From CAVQNQ01 sp963714205 (lineage in GTDB: Bacteria; Acidobacteriota; Terriglobia; Bryobacterales; Bryobacteraceae), in NCBI GenBank assembly GCA_963714205.1, contig CAVQNQ010000007.1:186001-250000 (forward strand): a stretch of 64,000 nt of DNA. The letters are read 5' to 3'. Shown here piece after piece: positions 9,110 to 18,566 of this stretch. Under the pieces are notes generated by a model, which saw only the letters and a program-made list of their open reading frames with translations, ran no database searches and was not told where the DNA came from. The first letter of the stretch is position 1. Every line of letters starts with the position of its first letter. The translations under genes and the position numbers were made by a program.

Positions 9110-9227
9110 CGGTTTTATGATCCCAGACTGCAAGCGCCGGGGCAACGCATGCGGATGCGGGGGAAACGCACGGAAGCAGTTTGTCGTCACTTGAGTGCAA
9201 GCGCTACAGTAAAGTTGAGGCGAGCAC

Positions 9228-10145
9228 ATGTTCACGTGGATTTGCCCGCAATGCGGGCGTGAAGTACCTCCGTCGTACACCGATTGCCCGGATTGCGCCA
9301 AGACGGCCGCCCCGGGCGGTCCACCCGAGCCGCCACCGCCGCCGCCGCAGTACGCCGCACCCCCGCAGCCGCCGCCGCCGCAATACGCCCCACCGCCTCA
9401 GGCGTATCCGCCCCGGCCGCAGGCATACGCGCCGCCCCAAGGGTATGCACAGCCGCAATACCCTCCGCAGCAGCCGCAATACGCCCCACCGCCACCACCA
9501 CCGCAGTACGCCCCACCCCCGCAGCAATATGCTCCACCCCCGCAGCAATATGCTCCACCGCCGCCGCCGCCACCGCCACCGCAATATGCCGCGCCCCCGC
9601 AGCCCGCGTCCCCGCAACCCGCTGCCCCGGCAGCCACCCCGTCTTTTTACCCTCCGCCGGAGGCGCCGCTCCATGCCAAGCTGCCTACATGGCTGATGGC
9701 TCTGATCTTCGGCGTTGGTTTTGTGGCCGTGGTATGGGGCATATACTGGCTGGTTGGCTCGCACGGTTCCGGCTCGAATGCCGCGCCTGCCGCCGCGGCG
9801 AATACCGCTCCCGCAAACGGGGGCAAGGTCAACCCGATGCAGAAGTTCATCGAGGTTGCCGGCGTGCGATTCGTGGAGGATCCCAAGAACAAGGACAAGG
9901 TGCTGGCCAGGTTCGTGCTGATTAACCACTCCGAGGCCGATATCCCCGGCTTGGCCGGCACCGTGATGGTCTCGGCCCACACCGATAAATCGCAGGAAAC
10001 CGCCGGCTCGTTCACGTTCACCACCAACCTGGGGCCATTCCAATCCAAGGAAATGAGCGAGCCGCTAGACACCACGCTCAAGATCTACGAGCTGCCGGAT
10101 TGGCAGTTCGTCCGCACCGACGTCCAGATTACGGGGCCGCAGTAA
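9228..10145 (+). CDS. Zinc-ribbon, proline-rich single-pass membrane protein
   Basis: A 305-residue protein of unknown function in four parts. Residues 1-25 hold a zinc ribbon with CPQC (6-9) and CPDC (20-23). Residues about 31-145 are a Pro/Gln/Tyr/Ala tract built on repeated QYAPPP units. Residues 153-176 are one hydrophobic helix (LPTWLMALIFGVGFVAVVWG), and about 200-305 form a beta-rich domain. The predicted topology puts the zinc ribbon and proline tract in the cytoplasm and the C-terminal domain outside. GAGGCGAG precedes the ATG, with TACAGT (-10-like) further upstream. The C-terminus overlaps the convergent TPR gene by 17 bp. Confidence 0.75.
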   Translation: MFTWICPQCGREVPPSYTDCPDCAKTAAPGGPPEPPPPPPQYAAPPQPPPPQYAPPPQAYPPRPQAYAPPQGYAQPQYPPQQPQYAPPPPPPQYAPPPQQYAPPPQQYAPPPPPPPPPQYAAPPQPASPQPAAPAATPSFYPPPEAPLHAKLPTWLMALIFGVGFVAVVWGIYWLVGSHGSGSNAAPAAAANTAPANGGKVNPMQKFIEVAGVRFVEDPKNKDKVLARFVLINHSEADIPGLAGTVMVSAHTDKSQETAGSFTFTTNLGPFQSKEMSEPLDTTLKIYELPDWQFVRTDVQITGPQ

Positions 10146-11580
10146 GCTTCGCGAGGTTCTCGCGGGCTTCACCCAGACCGGGATCGATCGCCAGGGCGCG
10201 CTGGAAATCCTCGCGCGCTGCTTCGAACTGGCCTAGTTCGTCGAGCGCCACGCCGCGGTTGTTGTAGTTCTGCGCGTTATGCGGATCGAGCGCCAGCGCG
10301 CGGCCGAACTCCGGCAGGGCGGCCTGGGGAAGGCGCTCCTCCAGAAACACGCGCCCGGTTTCGGCGGCCACTGCCGGGTCGTTGGGCGCTTGGAGGGCCG
10401 CCTGGGTGAGCAGTTCGAGGGCTTGCGCGGCCGGCACCGCGCGGGAAAGCTGGATCTTGGGCCGGACCTTATCCGGCGCGCGGCGCACGGCTTCGCTCCA
10501 CAGCGTAGCGTCCGACATCCACACATAAGTGCGCGTGACGCTCACCAGCGCCAGCCCGGCGGCCACGATGACGCCGAGAGCGGGCCGTTTCATCTTCGCC
10601 AGCCGCAAGCCAGCCGCCGTGGCGAAAGCGATCAGGGGAAGATACATGCGCCGGTCGGCGGCCAGGTCCGCGGCGGGAAAAATAGAAGAACTGGGCAGCA
10701 GGAGCACCAGCCCGGCCACCAGCCACGGCGCGCTCGGCGTGCGCTTCCACAGCCAGACCGCCGCCGTCCCCATCAGCAGCCACGCTGCAACCCCCAGCCA
10801 GACCGGCGGAACGTGGATCTCCGGATCGACCGTGAAGCCATAGGGAACCACCAGCAGCCGCAGGTATCGGGGAATTACCACGCCTTGCGCCAGGAAGTAC
10901 CGCCAGGGAGAAATGCCCGCCCGTAAACCGGCCGGCGCCCCCGGAGTCACGGCCGTGGCATAGATGACGCGCGCCGCGGCGGCGAAGGCGAGGGCCATCA
11001 TAGCGGCGATAGGTGGGACATGCTTTAGCTTGCCCGTTTGGCTCGCGGAAGCCCTTCTCCACTCCCACATCGCCAGCACCACTGGAAAGGCCGCGCACTC
11101 TTCCTTGGCCAGCAGCGCCAGGCCAAACCACACCACCGCCAGCCATCGGCGGCCATCCAGCCAGGCCCATAGCGACGCGGCGCAGAAAAGCCCAGCCAGC
11201 ATAATGCTACGGCCCCAAACATAATCCACTGCTTCAGCTTGAATCGGGTGCACGGCGAAGATCGCCGCCGCGATCCAGGCAGCCCGCTCCGGCACCAGTT
11301 TGCGCAGGCACTCGAAGACCAAAAGCACGACGCCCAGGTGCAGCGCCAGGTTGAAGGCGTGGTACCCCAGCGGATCGCGCCCGCCCACCTGATAGTTCAA
11401 CCAAAACGTGAGATACGTCAGCGGCCGGGTCTGACGCAACCCCCAAATTTCCAACCAGCCCCATCCGGACCGCAGAGCGGGGTCCGCAAAAATGGCATAA
11501 TCGTCAAAATGAAAGCCCGAACCGAGCGAAGCGCCAAAGGCAACCAACGCACCGGCGAGCAGAGCAAGACGCTCGCGCAT
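10129..11580 (-). CDS. Polytopic membrane protein with C-terminal TPR (TMTC-like)
   Basis: About 483 residues. The N-terminal two thirds carry many hydrophobic helices with phrases typical of TMTC/PMT-like O-mannosyltransferase proteins: SGFHFDDYAIF, RPLTYLTFWLNYQVGG, YHAFNLALHLGVVLL and AVHPIQAEAVDYVWGRS, where the acidic DD follows a short first luminal loop. Residues about 390-483 contain TPR units (LALDPHNAQNYNNRGVALDELGQ, FQRALAIDPG). The likely role is protein O-glycosylation or another transfer from a lipid-linked sugar, with TPRs binding the target; substrate unknown. I used ATG 11580 rather than the in-frame TTG two codons earlier. Only 18 bp separate it from divergent nth. Confidence 0.75.
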   Translation of the reverse strand: MRERLALLAGALVAFGASLGSGFHFDDYAIFADPALRSGWGWLEIWGLRQTRPLTYLTFWLNYQVGGRDPLGYHAFNLALHLGVVLLVFECLRKLVPERAAWIAAAIFAVHPIQAEAVDYVWGRSIMLAGLFCAASLWAWLDGRRWLAVVWFGLALLAKEECAAFPVVLAMWEWRRASASQTGKLKHVPPIAAMMALAFAAAARVIYATAVTPGAPAGLRAGISPWRYFLAQGVVIPRYLRLLVVPYGFTVDPEIHVPPVWLGVAAWLLMGTAAVWLWKRTPSAPWLVAGLVLLLPSSSIFPAADLAADRRMYLPLIAFATAAGLRLAKMKRPALGVIVAAGLALVSVTRTYVWMSDATLWSEAVRRAPDKVRPKIQLSRAVPAAQALELLTQAALQAPNDPAVAAETGRVFLEERLPQAALPEFGRALALDPHNAQNYNNRGVALDELGQFEAAREDFQRALAIDPGLGEARENLAKLTAAP

Positions 11581-11598
11581 GGCCAATTACGAGCTTAC

Positions 11599-12258
11599 GT
11601 GAAACGGCCCAAGACCGCAGCCGAGCGCCAGGCCCGCATCGCCGAAATCCTGCGCGGCCTGGACCGCATGTATCCCCACGCCACCTGCGCCCTGCACTTC
11701 CACGATCCCTGGCAGCTTCTGGTGGCCACCATCCTCTCCGCGCAGTGCACGGATAAGCGCGTAAACGAGGTAACGCCGGGCCTCTTCGCCAAATATCCCA
11801 CGCCTGCCGACTTCGCCGCCGTTAAATCGGAAGTCCTTGCAAATGATATCCGTAGCACAGGATTCTTCAACAATAAGGCGAAGTCGCTGGTGGGCGCGGC
11901 CAAGAAGATCATCGCGGATTTCGGCGGCCAGGTGCCGCGCACCATGGAAGAGATGCTGACCATCCCGGGGGCGGCCCGCAAGACCGCCAACGTGGTGCTC
12001 GGGACGGCCTACGGGGTCGCCTCCGGCATCGTGGTCGATACGCACGTGCAGCGGGTCTCGCAGCGCCTGGATCTCACCAAGAACTCCGACCCCGGCAAGA
12101 TCGAGCAGGACCTCATGAAGATCGTTCCCCGTGAGCGCTGGATTCTCTTCTCGCACCAGGTGATCCTGCACGGCCGCGCCTTGTGCCAGGCGCGCAATCC
12201 CAAGTGCGCCGCCTGCGATCTCAACCCGCTCTGCTACGCCAAAGACAAGACGGCTTAA
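11599..12258 (+). CDS. nth: Endonuclease III
   Basis: A 219-residue base-excision DNA glycosylase/AP lyase for oxidised pyrimidines. Helix-hairpin-helix and catalytic Lys lie in LTIPGAARKTANVV (normally PGVGRKTAN), the catalytic Asp in VVDTHVQRV, and the [4Fe-4S] loop is C-x6-C-x2-C-x5-C (CQARNPKCAACDLNPLC). The frame is open far upstream inside the opposite gene, but homology begins at KRPKTAAERQARI, so the GTG at 11599 is the best start. No convincing Shine-Dalgarno or -10 was found in the 18 bp gap. Confidence 0.93.
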   Translation: MKRPKTAAERQARIAEILRGLDRMYPHATCALHFHDPWQLLVATILSAQCTDKRVNEVTPGLFAKYPTPADFAAVKSEVLANDIRSTGFFNNKAKSLVGAAKKIIADFGGQVPRTMEEMLTIPGAARKTANVVLGTAYGVASGIVVDTHVQRVSQRLDLTKNSDPGKIEQDLMKIVPRERWILFSHQVILHGRALCQARNPKCAACDLNPLCYAKDKTA

Positions 12259-12302
12259 AGCCATTTACCGGCATTTACATTTCCTGACACACCCGTTTCA
12301 CC

Positions 12303-12328
12303 CCTCCTGCGTTTATAGAGGCAGGAGG
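12303..12328 (+). promoter_or_regulatory. Shine-Dalgarno-sequestering hairpin in the BON gene leader
   Basis: CCTCCTGC (12303-12310) is the exact reverse complement of GCAGGAGG (12321-12328), separated by a 10-nt A/T-rich loop. The second arm contains the ribosome binding site GGAGG, 9 nt before the ATG at 12338. In RNA the site would be fully paired by an anti-SD-like segment. There is no U-run after it, so it is not a terminator for nth. Translational control, for example by temperature or an upstream-moving ribosome, is inferred. Confidence 0.55.
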
Positions 12329-12337
12329 ACGCTAGAG

Positions 12338-12910
12338 ATGAGAACGACAAGGATGCTCCTGGGAAGGTTCCTGGTGACGGCGCTGATTATGGGCGCCGGA
12401 GTGGTGGGTGCGACCGATCGGGACAAGGCCCCCGTCGCCCCGAAGAGCGATGCCGATTTAGCCAAGGCGATTCAGCACGAAATCCGCATGTACTCCCATT
12501 ACACGATCTGGGACGACCTCAACTTCCGCGTGAACGACGGCCATGTGGATCTGATGGGCGAGGTGAGCCAGCCGTACAAGAAGCAGGATATCGAGCGGCT
12601 GATCCAGCGCGTGCCCGGAGTGGCCAGCGTGACCGATGAGGTCAGAGTGCTGCCGCTCTCCCGCATGGACGACCAGTTGCGGCTGCAAGTGGCGCGCGCC
12701 ATCTTCCGCGACCCCGTGTTCCAGCGCTATGCCATGCAGGCGCTTCCGCCGATTCACATCATCGTAGATAACGGCCACGTGACGCTGACCGGGGTGGTAA
12801 GCACCGACATGGAGAAGGAAATCGCCGGCATGCGCGCGTCGGGCGCGGGCCTGAGCTTCGGAGCGGTGACGAACAACCTGGAAGTGGAACACCCGGCCAA
12901 GAAGAGCTGA
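12338..12910 (+). CDS. Secreted BON-domain protein
   Basis: A 190-residue protein with an N-terminal signal peptide (RTTRMLLGRFLVTALIMGAG, cleavage around residue 25) and two BON-type units: about 40-105 (DADLAKAIQHEI, NDGHVDLMGEV, VPGVASVTDEVRVLP) and about 110-180 (MDDQLRLQVARAIF, DNGHVTLTGVVST). BON proteins (OsmY, Kbp) act in the periplasm or at the outer membrane in osmotic or envelope stress, binding lipid or stabilising protein complexes. Translation may be gated by the leader hairpin at 12303-12328. A strong terminator follows. A damaged piece of a second BON gene lies about 0.9 kb downstream. Confidence 0.85.
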   Translation: MRTTRMLLGRFLVTALIMGAGVVGATDRDKAPVAPKSDADLAKAIQHEIRMYSHYTIWDDLNFRVNDGHVDLMGEVSQPYKKQDIERLIQRVPGVASVTDEVRVLPLSRMDDQLRLQVARAIFRDPVFQRYAMQALPPIHIIVDNGHVTLTGVVSTDMEKEIAGMRASGAGLSFGAVTNNLEVEHPAKKS

Positions 12911-12940
12911 AAACGAGTCAGCCTGTATCGACCCACCTTC

Positions 12941-12982
12941 CGAGCGGCGGGCCCATCGGGCCCGCCGCTCGTGGCGTTTTTA
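12941..12982 (+). terminator. Rho-independent terminator of the BON gene
   Basis: A perfect 14-bp GC-rich stem (12941-12954 with 12958-12971) and 3-nt loop, followed within a few bases by a five-T run (12977-12981). It lies about 30 bp after the BON stop codon. Confidence 0.85.
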
Positions 12983-12996
12983 TCGGACACAAGCCC

Positions 12997-13356
12997 TCAA
13001 CTCGCCTTCCGCAACACGTCCTCTACCGCGTCGGGGTGCTTTGCGATGACCGCCAGCAGCACCCGCGTCGGGGCATCCGGATGCGCGCGGCCCTGCTCCC
13101 AGTTGCGCAGCGTGGCCGGCGGGAAGCCGAACTTCATTGCGAACTGCGCCTGGCTGAGGCCCATCTTCGTCCGGACCTTTCGCACATCGACCTCGGGCAC
13201 CTGAACCAGCGTCACGCGAGCCTCCTGGCTCTCGCCGCGTGTCCACGCGATCGCTTGCTCGAGACCCTCGACGATGCGCGCGCCGACTGTAGGCCGTTTC
13301 TTCGGCGCACGTGCCCGTGTCTTCGCCGCTCGCTTGGATTTTGCCTTCGTGTTCAC
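12997..13356 (-). CDS. XRE/HigA-type antitoxin
   Basis: A 119-residue DNA-binding protein. The basic N-terminus (1-25, rich in Lys/Arg/Ala) precedes a helix-turn-helix at about 58-100 (VRTKMGLSQAQFAMKFGFPPATLRNWEQG) of the XRE type used by HigA and MqsA-like antitoxins. It is encoded immediately after the toxin gene with a 4-bp overlap. HigB-HigA pairs commonly have this toxin-first order. It probably autoregulates the pair through its HTH. Confidence 0.85.
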   Translation of the reverse strand: MNTKAKSKRAAKTRARAPKKRPTVGARIVEGLEQAIAWTRGESQEARVTLVQVPEVDVRKVRTKMGLSQAQFAMKFGFPPATLRNWEQGRAHPDAPTRVLLAVIAKHPDAVEDVLRKAS

Positions 13357-13715
13357 CGTTCCCCCCGATCTCTGGCCGGATAGCCCGCCACCAGAATTGG
13401 AACCAAACGCTTAATAGCATTCCGCTCTGCCATGCTGAGGTTCGCCTTCTCGTTCTTTCCGTAGGCGGCCAGCAGGAATACCGGCAGGCGCTCGCCGTGG
13501 CAGTAGTAGATGACCCGCGCTCCACCGCGTTTGCCTCGGCCGGCCAGCGCGCAGCGGATCTTCCTGACGCCGCCGGTCTCCGGAATGATCTCGCCAGCCT
13601 CGGGGTTCGCGGCCACGAACGCCACCAGTTCTTCACGTTCCGAATCCGACATCATCGGTTTCACGTCCTTCAAGAACCGCGCGGTCTCGACGACCGTCAT
13701 CGGCGCATCCGCCAT
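13353..13715 (-). CDS. RelE/HigB-type toxin (type II TA)
   Basis: A 120-residue basic protein of the RelE/ParE superfamily, HigB2-like. It shows an N-terminal helix (VVETARFLKDVKPMMSDSEREELVAFVAANP), the central strands GGVRKIRCALAGRGKRGGARVIYYCH and LPVFLLAAYGKNEKANLS, and a C-terminal LSMAERNAIKRLV helix. This IYYxx...LLxxYxKxxxxNLS pattern is typical of HigB-like mRNA interferases acting at the ribosome. The gene overlaps the antitoxin by 4 bp. It sits in a short accessory segment between the BON gene and the arg operon. Confidence 0.85.
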   Translation of the reverse strand: MADAPMTVVETARFLKDVKPMMSDSEREELVAFVAANPEAGEIIPETGGVRKIRCALAGRGKRGGARVIYYCHGERLPVFLLAAYGKNEKANLSMAERNAIKRLVPILVAGYPARDRGER

Positions 13716-13790
13716 ATTCTACTACTATACGCAATTTGCGTACTCCGAACAAGATGGATTGCGGCGGCGGCCAAGGAAGGTCCTTTCTCT

Positions 13791-13904
13791 CGCGAGGACG
13801 ACCACTTGCGGCCGCAAGCGGCGCGGGTCATCTTCCGCGACCCGGTGTTTACCCGCTACGCCGCGCGGGCGGTCCCGCCGATTTAGATCATCGATGATAA
13901 CGGC
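13791..13904 (+). pseudogene. Fragment of a second BON-domain gene
   Basis: This stretch is closely similar, at DNA and protein level, to 12663-12774 inside the intact BON gene. It translates as EDDHLRPQAARVIFRDPVFT followed by RYAARAVPPI, against MDDQLRLQVARAIFRDPVFQ and RYAMQALPPI. A TAG replaces the next codon, after which IIDDNG still aligns with IIVDNG. No start, signal peptide or remaining BON unit is present. It is probably a remnant of a BON paralogue destroyed when neighbouring DNA was exchanged. Confidence 0.75.
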
Positions 13905-13940
13905 TGGCCTAAATCTAGCTGCAATAATCGGATTCCAGGG

Positions 13941-13946
13941 TATAAT
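13941..13946 (+). promoter_or_regulatory. Perfect -10 box upstream of the orphan membrane protein
   Basis: TATAAT preceded by GGG, 31 nt before the ATG at 13978. No clear -35 is visible. It would give a 5' leader of roughly 25 nt. Confidence 0.45.
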
Positions 13947-13977
13947 AACGGGGAGCTTTTTTGAGCGCATCATAGAG

Positions 13978-14850
13978 ATGAAACTGTTGATCGAAGCAGT
14001 TCCTATTGTCATAGCTCTTCTCCAGGTGCTGCAACCCTCAGAACCACCAACCCCAGCTCCAAGTGAAGCCGCCCAGCACGAACAAACTCATGGAAATAAC
14101 AAAGCCACAAAAGGCGATGGGCCAGAGAGACCTAATCCTCCGACTTCCACCCTCATCGATGGCAAAGCCGAGAGCCATAAGACCGAGGGCAGCCAAAAGC
14201 CTCCTCCTGATTGGTGGATTATTAGCCTGACTGGCGCTCTCGTTCTTCTCGCTAGTGCTCAGTTTTGGGCTATGAATCGGCAAGCGGAGTACATGCGGCG
14301 TGGGCTTCATCTTTCTATTCGCCAGACCCGGATCGCTGCACGAAACACCACTGCTGCTCAGATAGCCGCCGATGCCGCCAAAACGAGTGCCAAAATAGCC
14401 AAGGACTCGGTGGAGTTGACACAGAGAGCTTACATCCAAGTCGTCTCGATAGGACTGAATCGCGGCAGAACACCATTGGCTGATAACATACCTGTGGCTG
14501 CTGACGCGCAAGTCGCAGTTATTGTCAAGAATCACGGACCCACTCGCGCGCTCAACATCACCGCGAAGGGAACCCTTAGCATTACCTCCGGCAATAAGTC
14601 TACGAACCTCGCGCCGCCGATATCCTACGATCTTCCTCCGGCGACCGACTTGGCGATCGCCTTCGATGTCTTTAATAGCTGGCTTGATGCTGACGATATT
14701 ATTCTTCTTAGGCAAGGGAAGGCGAACCTTCAAGTGAGTCTCAGGATTACTTACACCGACATATTTGGGGCCTCCCACGAAACCGAGATCGACGGAGCGT
14801 TGCACGACTGGATGCAGCGAAGATGGGAAATTAAAGTGCGCACCACCTAG
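13978..14850 (+). CDS. Membrane-anchored protein of unknown function
   Basis: A 290-residue protein. Residues 1-19 are hydrophobic (KLLIEAVPIVIALLQVLQ), about 20-75 a polar Pro/Lys-rich linker, and about 76-97 a transmembrane helix (WWIISLTGALVLLASAQFWA). An Ala/Lys-rich helical stalk at about 110-150 (TTAAQIAADAAKTSAKIAKD) ends in TQRAYIQV, followed by a beta-rich domain to the end. This TM-stalk-RAYxxV-beta layout recurs in uncharacterised bacterial proteins. Base composition is visibly less GC-rich than the flanking genes, suggesting transfer. The start is uncertain, since the frame is open upstream. Function not recognised. Confidence 0.6.
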   Translation: MKLLIEAVPIVIALLQVLQPSEPPTPAPSEAAQHEQTHGNNKATKGDGPERPNPPTSTLIDGKAESHKTEGSQKPPPDWWIISLTGALVLLASAQFWAMNRQAEYMRRGLHLSIRQTRIAARNTTAAQIAADAAKTSAKIAKDSVELTQRAYIQVVSIGLNRGRTPLADNIPVAADAQVAVIVKNHGPTRALNITAKGTLSITSGNKSTNLAPPISYDLPPATDLAIAFDVFNSWLDADDIILLRQGKANLQVSLRITYTDIFGASHETEIDGALHDWMQRRWEIKVRTT

Positions 14851-14914
14851 GCTGCCATAGTCATGCACATCAACCGAGGGTTAACTCGTGACACGACTAT
14901 GCGCGTCCCCACCC

Positions 14915-14968
14915 TTGACTGCCCCCTCATTTTGTGTGATTATTCATCTTTATGAATAATCATTCAGA
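14915..14968 (+). promoter_or_regulatory. arg operon promoter with tandem ARG boxes (ArgR operator)
   Basis: TTGACT (14915-14920) and GATTAT (14938-14943), 17 bp apart, form a plausible sigma-70 promoter. A near-perfect ARG box, TGAAT-AATC-ATTCA, spans 14953-14966, and a weaker one, TGTGT-GATT-ATTCA, spans 14933-14946. As 18-bp boxes they are separated by 2 bp, the spacing used for ArgR hexamer binding. The operator overlaps the -10 and the predicted transcription start, so arginine-bound ArgR (encoded as the last gene of the operon) would block initiation. Confidence 0.8.
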
Positions 14969-14974
14969 ACCGCC

Positions 14975-15919
14975 ATGCCCAGCTTGACCGCCCACTCGAT
15001 CATGAAAACTACCGCCTCGGACCTCCTCCGCGACCTCGATCTCTCCGACGACGAGCTGCTCTACCTCCTCGACCTCGCCGCCGAGGTCAAGCGCGCGCCC
15101 CGGGATTATGCCCGCGCGCTCGACGGCAAGTCTATCGCCCTGCTCTTCGAGAAGCCCTCCCTGCGCACGCGGCTCACCTTCGAGTTGGCGATTAAGCAGT
15201 TGGGCGGCGGCTCCGTCCTCGTCGAGGGGCCCGTGGGCGGGCGCGAGCCGCTCAAGGATGTGGCCCGCAACCTGGATCGCTGGGTCAATGGCATCGTGGC
15301 GCGCGTCTTCTCGCAAAACACCGTCGATGAACTGGCGCGCTGGTCTTCCGTTCCGGTCATCAACGCGCTGAGCGACCTTTACCATCCCTGCCAGGCGCTC
15401 GCCGACGTCCAGACCGTGCGCGAGCGCTTCGGCGATCTCAAGGGCCTCAAGCTCGCCTTCATCGGCGACGGCAATAACGTGGCGCATTCCCTCATGCTCA
15501 CCTCGCTGCGGCTGGGAATGGATTTCGCCATCGCCTGCCCGCCCGGATACACGCCCGATCCCGATATCGTGGCGCAGGCCGAGGGACTGGCCGCTGTCTT
15601 CGGCTCCTCTATTCTGGTCACCCACAACCCCGGCGATGCGATGGCCGGCGCCCACGCCGTCTATACCGACGTGTGGGCCAGCATGGGCCAGGAGCAGGAG
15701 GCCGTCGAGAGGCGCCGCGTCTTCCGCGAATACCAGGTGAACGAGGATCTCTTTGCCAGCGCGCGCCCGGATGCCGTCTTCATGCATTGCCTGCCCGCCA
15801 AGCGCGGCGAGGAGGTCACCGACTCGGTGATCGAATCGCGGCGTTCAGTGGTCTTCGAACAGGCCGAGAACCGGCTGCACGCGCAGAAGGCGCTGCTGCT
15901 CATGATGCTCGGCGAATGA
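14975..15919 (+). CDS. argF: Ornithine carbamoyltransferase
   Basis: A 314-residue transcarbamylase making citrulline from ornithine and carbamoyl phosphate. The carbamoyl-phosphate loop is KPSLRTRLTFE (SxRTR at 62-66). The ornithine-specific DVWASMGQE loop lies near 230 and MHCLPAKRGEEV with the catalytic Cys near 266. The SMG loop separates it from N-acetylornithine and aspartate transcarbamylases. It is the first gene of argF-G-H-R behind the ARG boxes. ATG 14975 is used; ATG 15002 (MKTTASDLL) is equally possible, as neither has a Shine-Dalgarno. Confidence 0.93.
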   Translation: MPSLTAHSIMKTTASDLLRDLDLSDDELLYLLDLAAEVKRAPRDYARALDGKSIALLFEKPSLRTRLTFELAIKQLGGGSVLVEGPVGGREPLKDVARNLDRWVNGIVARVFSQNTVDELARWSSVPVINALSDLYHPCQALADVQTVRERFGDLKGLKLAFIGDGNNVAHSLMLTSLRLGMDFAIACPPGYTPDPDIVAQAEGLAAVFGSSILVTHNPGDAMAGAHAVYTDVWASMGQEQEAVERRRVFREYQVNEDLFASARPDAVFMHCLPAKRGEEVTDSVIESRRSVVFEQAENRLHAQKALLLMMLGE

Positions 15920-15963
15920 GGCGAGCCGCGCGGCCTGTTACCTTAGTAGATCTGCCAAACATT

Positions 15964-17180
15964 ATGATCAAACCGAAAAAAGTGGCTCTCGCCTACTCCG
16001 GCGGGCTGGATACTTCCGTCATCATTCCGTGGCTCAAGGAGAACTACGGCTGCCAGGTGGTGGCCGTCTGTGGCGATATCGGGCAGGGCAGCGACGAGCT
16101 GGCCGGCCTCGAAGAGAAGGCCCGCAAAACCGGCGCCTCGGAAGTTTACGTCGAGGATATGCGCGAGGAGTTCGTCTCGCAATATCTCTGGAAGCTGGTG
16201 CGCTCGGGCGGCGTCTATGAGCACAAGTACCTGCTGGGCACCTCCATCGCGCGGCCGCTGCTGGCCTCCAAGCAGGTCGAGGTGGCTCTGCGCACCGGCT
16301 GCGACGCCCTGGCCCACGGCTGCACCGGCAAGGGCAACGACCAGGTGCGTTTCGAGCTAACCTACAAAGCCCTCGCCCCGCACCTTCCGGTCATCGCGCC
16401 GTGGCGGGAATGGAGCATCGTCTCGCGCGAGGATGCCATCGAGTACGCCCGCGCCCACAACGTCCCCATCTCGCAATCCACCACCAAGATCTACAGCCGC
16501 GACCGCAACATCTGGCACATCTCCCATGAGGGCGGCGCGCTCGAAGATCCGGCCAACGCCGCGCCGGACGATATCTGGATGCTCACCAAGAGTCCCTCGG
16601 AAGCGCCCGAGCGGCCCGGCGAAGTCACCATCGCCTTCGAGAAGGGCGTGCCCGTGGCCGTGGATGGTCGCCGCATGCGCGCCTTCGAGCTGCTCGAAGC
16701 CCTCAACCGCATTGGCGCGGAGCACGGCATCGGCCGCATCGACCTGGTGGAGAACCGCTTCGTGGGGATGAAGTCGCGCGGCTGCTACGAAACTCCCGGC
16801 GGCACGCTCATCATGTTCGCCATACGCGAGCTGGAGGCACTGACGCTCGACCGGAACACCCTGCACTACAAGCAGCAGCGCGCGCTCGAATACGCCGAGA
16901 TGGTTTACAACGGCCTGTGGTTCACGCCGCTGCGCGAAGCGCTGGATGCCTTCTTCGAGAAGGTCGGCGAAACCACCACCGGCGAAGTCAAGCTGCGCCT
17001 CTACAAGGGCAACCTGGAACCGCTGCGGCGCACCTCGCCCTACTCGCTCTATTCGCTGGATATCGCCAGCTTCACCATGGGCGCCAGCTACGACCAGAAG
17101 GACGCCCTGGGCTTCATCAACTTGACCGGGCTGCCCATCAAGGTGCGCGCTTCCATCGCCGGAGCCGCGGGCAAAGCCAA

Positions 17181-17184
<4 letters not shown>
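15964..17184 (+). CDS. argG: Argininosuccinate synthase
   Basis: A 406-residue enzyme that condenses citrulline and aspartate using ATP. The N-terminal PP-loop AYSGGLDTSV, the ATP-binding GCTGKGNDQVRFE, the citrulline/aspartate contact SQSTTKIYSRDRN, and EDP...PDDIWMLT are all in order. Length is typical. It starts 44 bp after argF. Its stop overlaps the argH start (ATGA), indicating translational coupling. The frame is open upstream of 15964 inside argF but homology starts at IKPKKVALAYSGG. Confidence 0.97.

Positions 17185-18562
<1,378 letters not shown>

Positions 18563-18566
<4 letters not shown>

Noticed and set aside
9300..9640. The QYAPPP tract as a CRISPR-like or tandem DNA repeat
   Set aside because: Repeats are in frame with codon-level variation and lack constant repeat/spacer lengths; it is a protein repeat.
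13510..13977. Upstream extension of the orphan membrane protein through the toxin gene
   Set aside because: The extension is antisense to the toxin and contains the BON fragment region; homology-like features begin at 13978 and a TATAAT lies just upstream.
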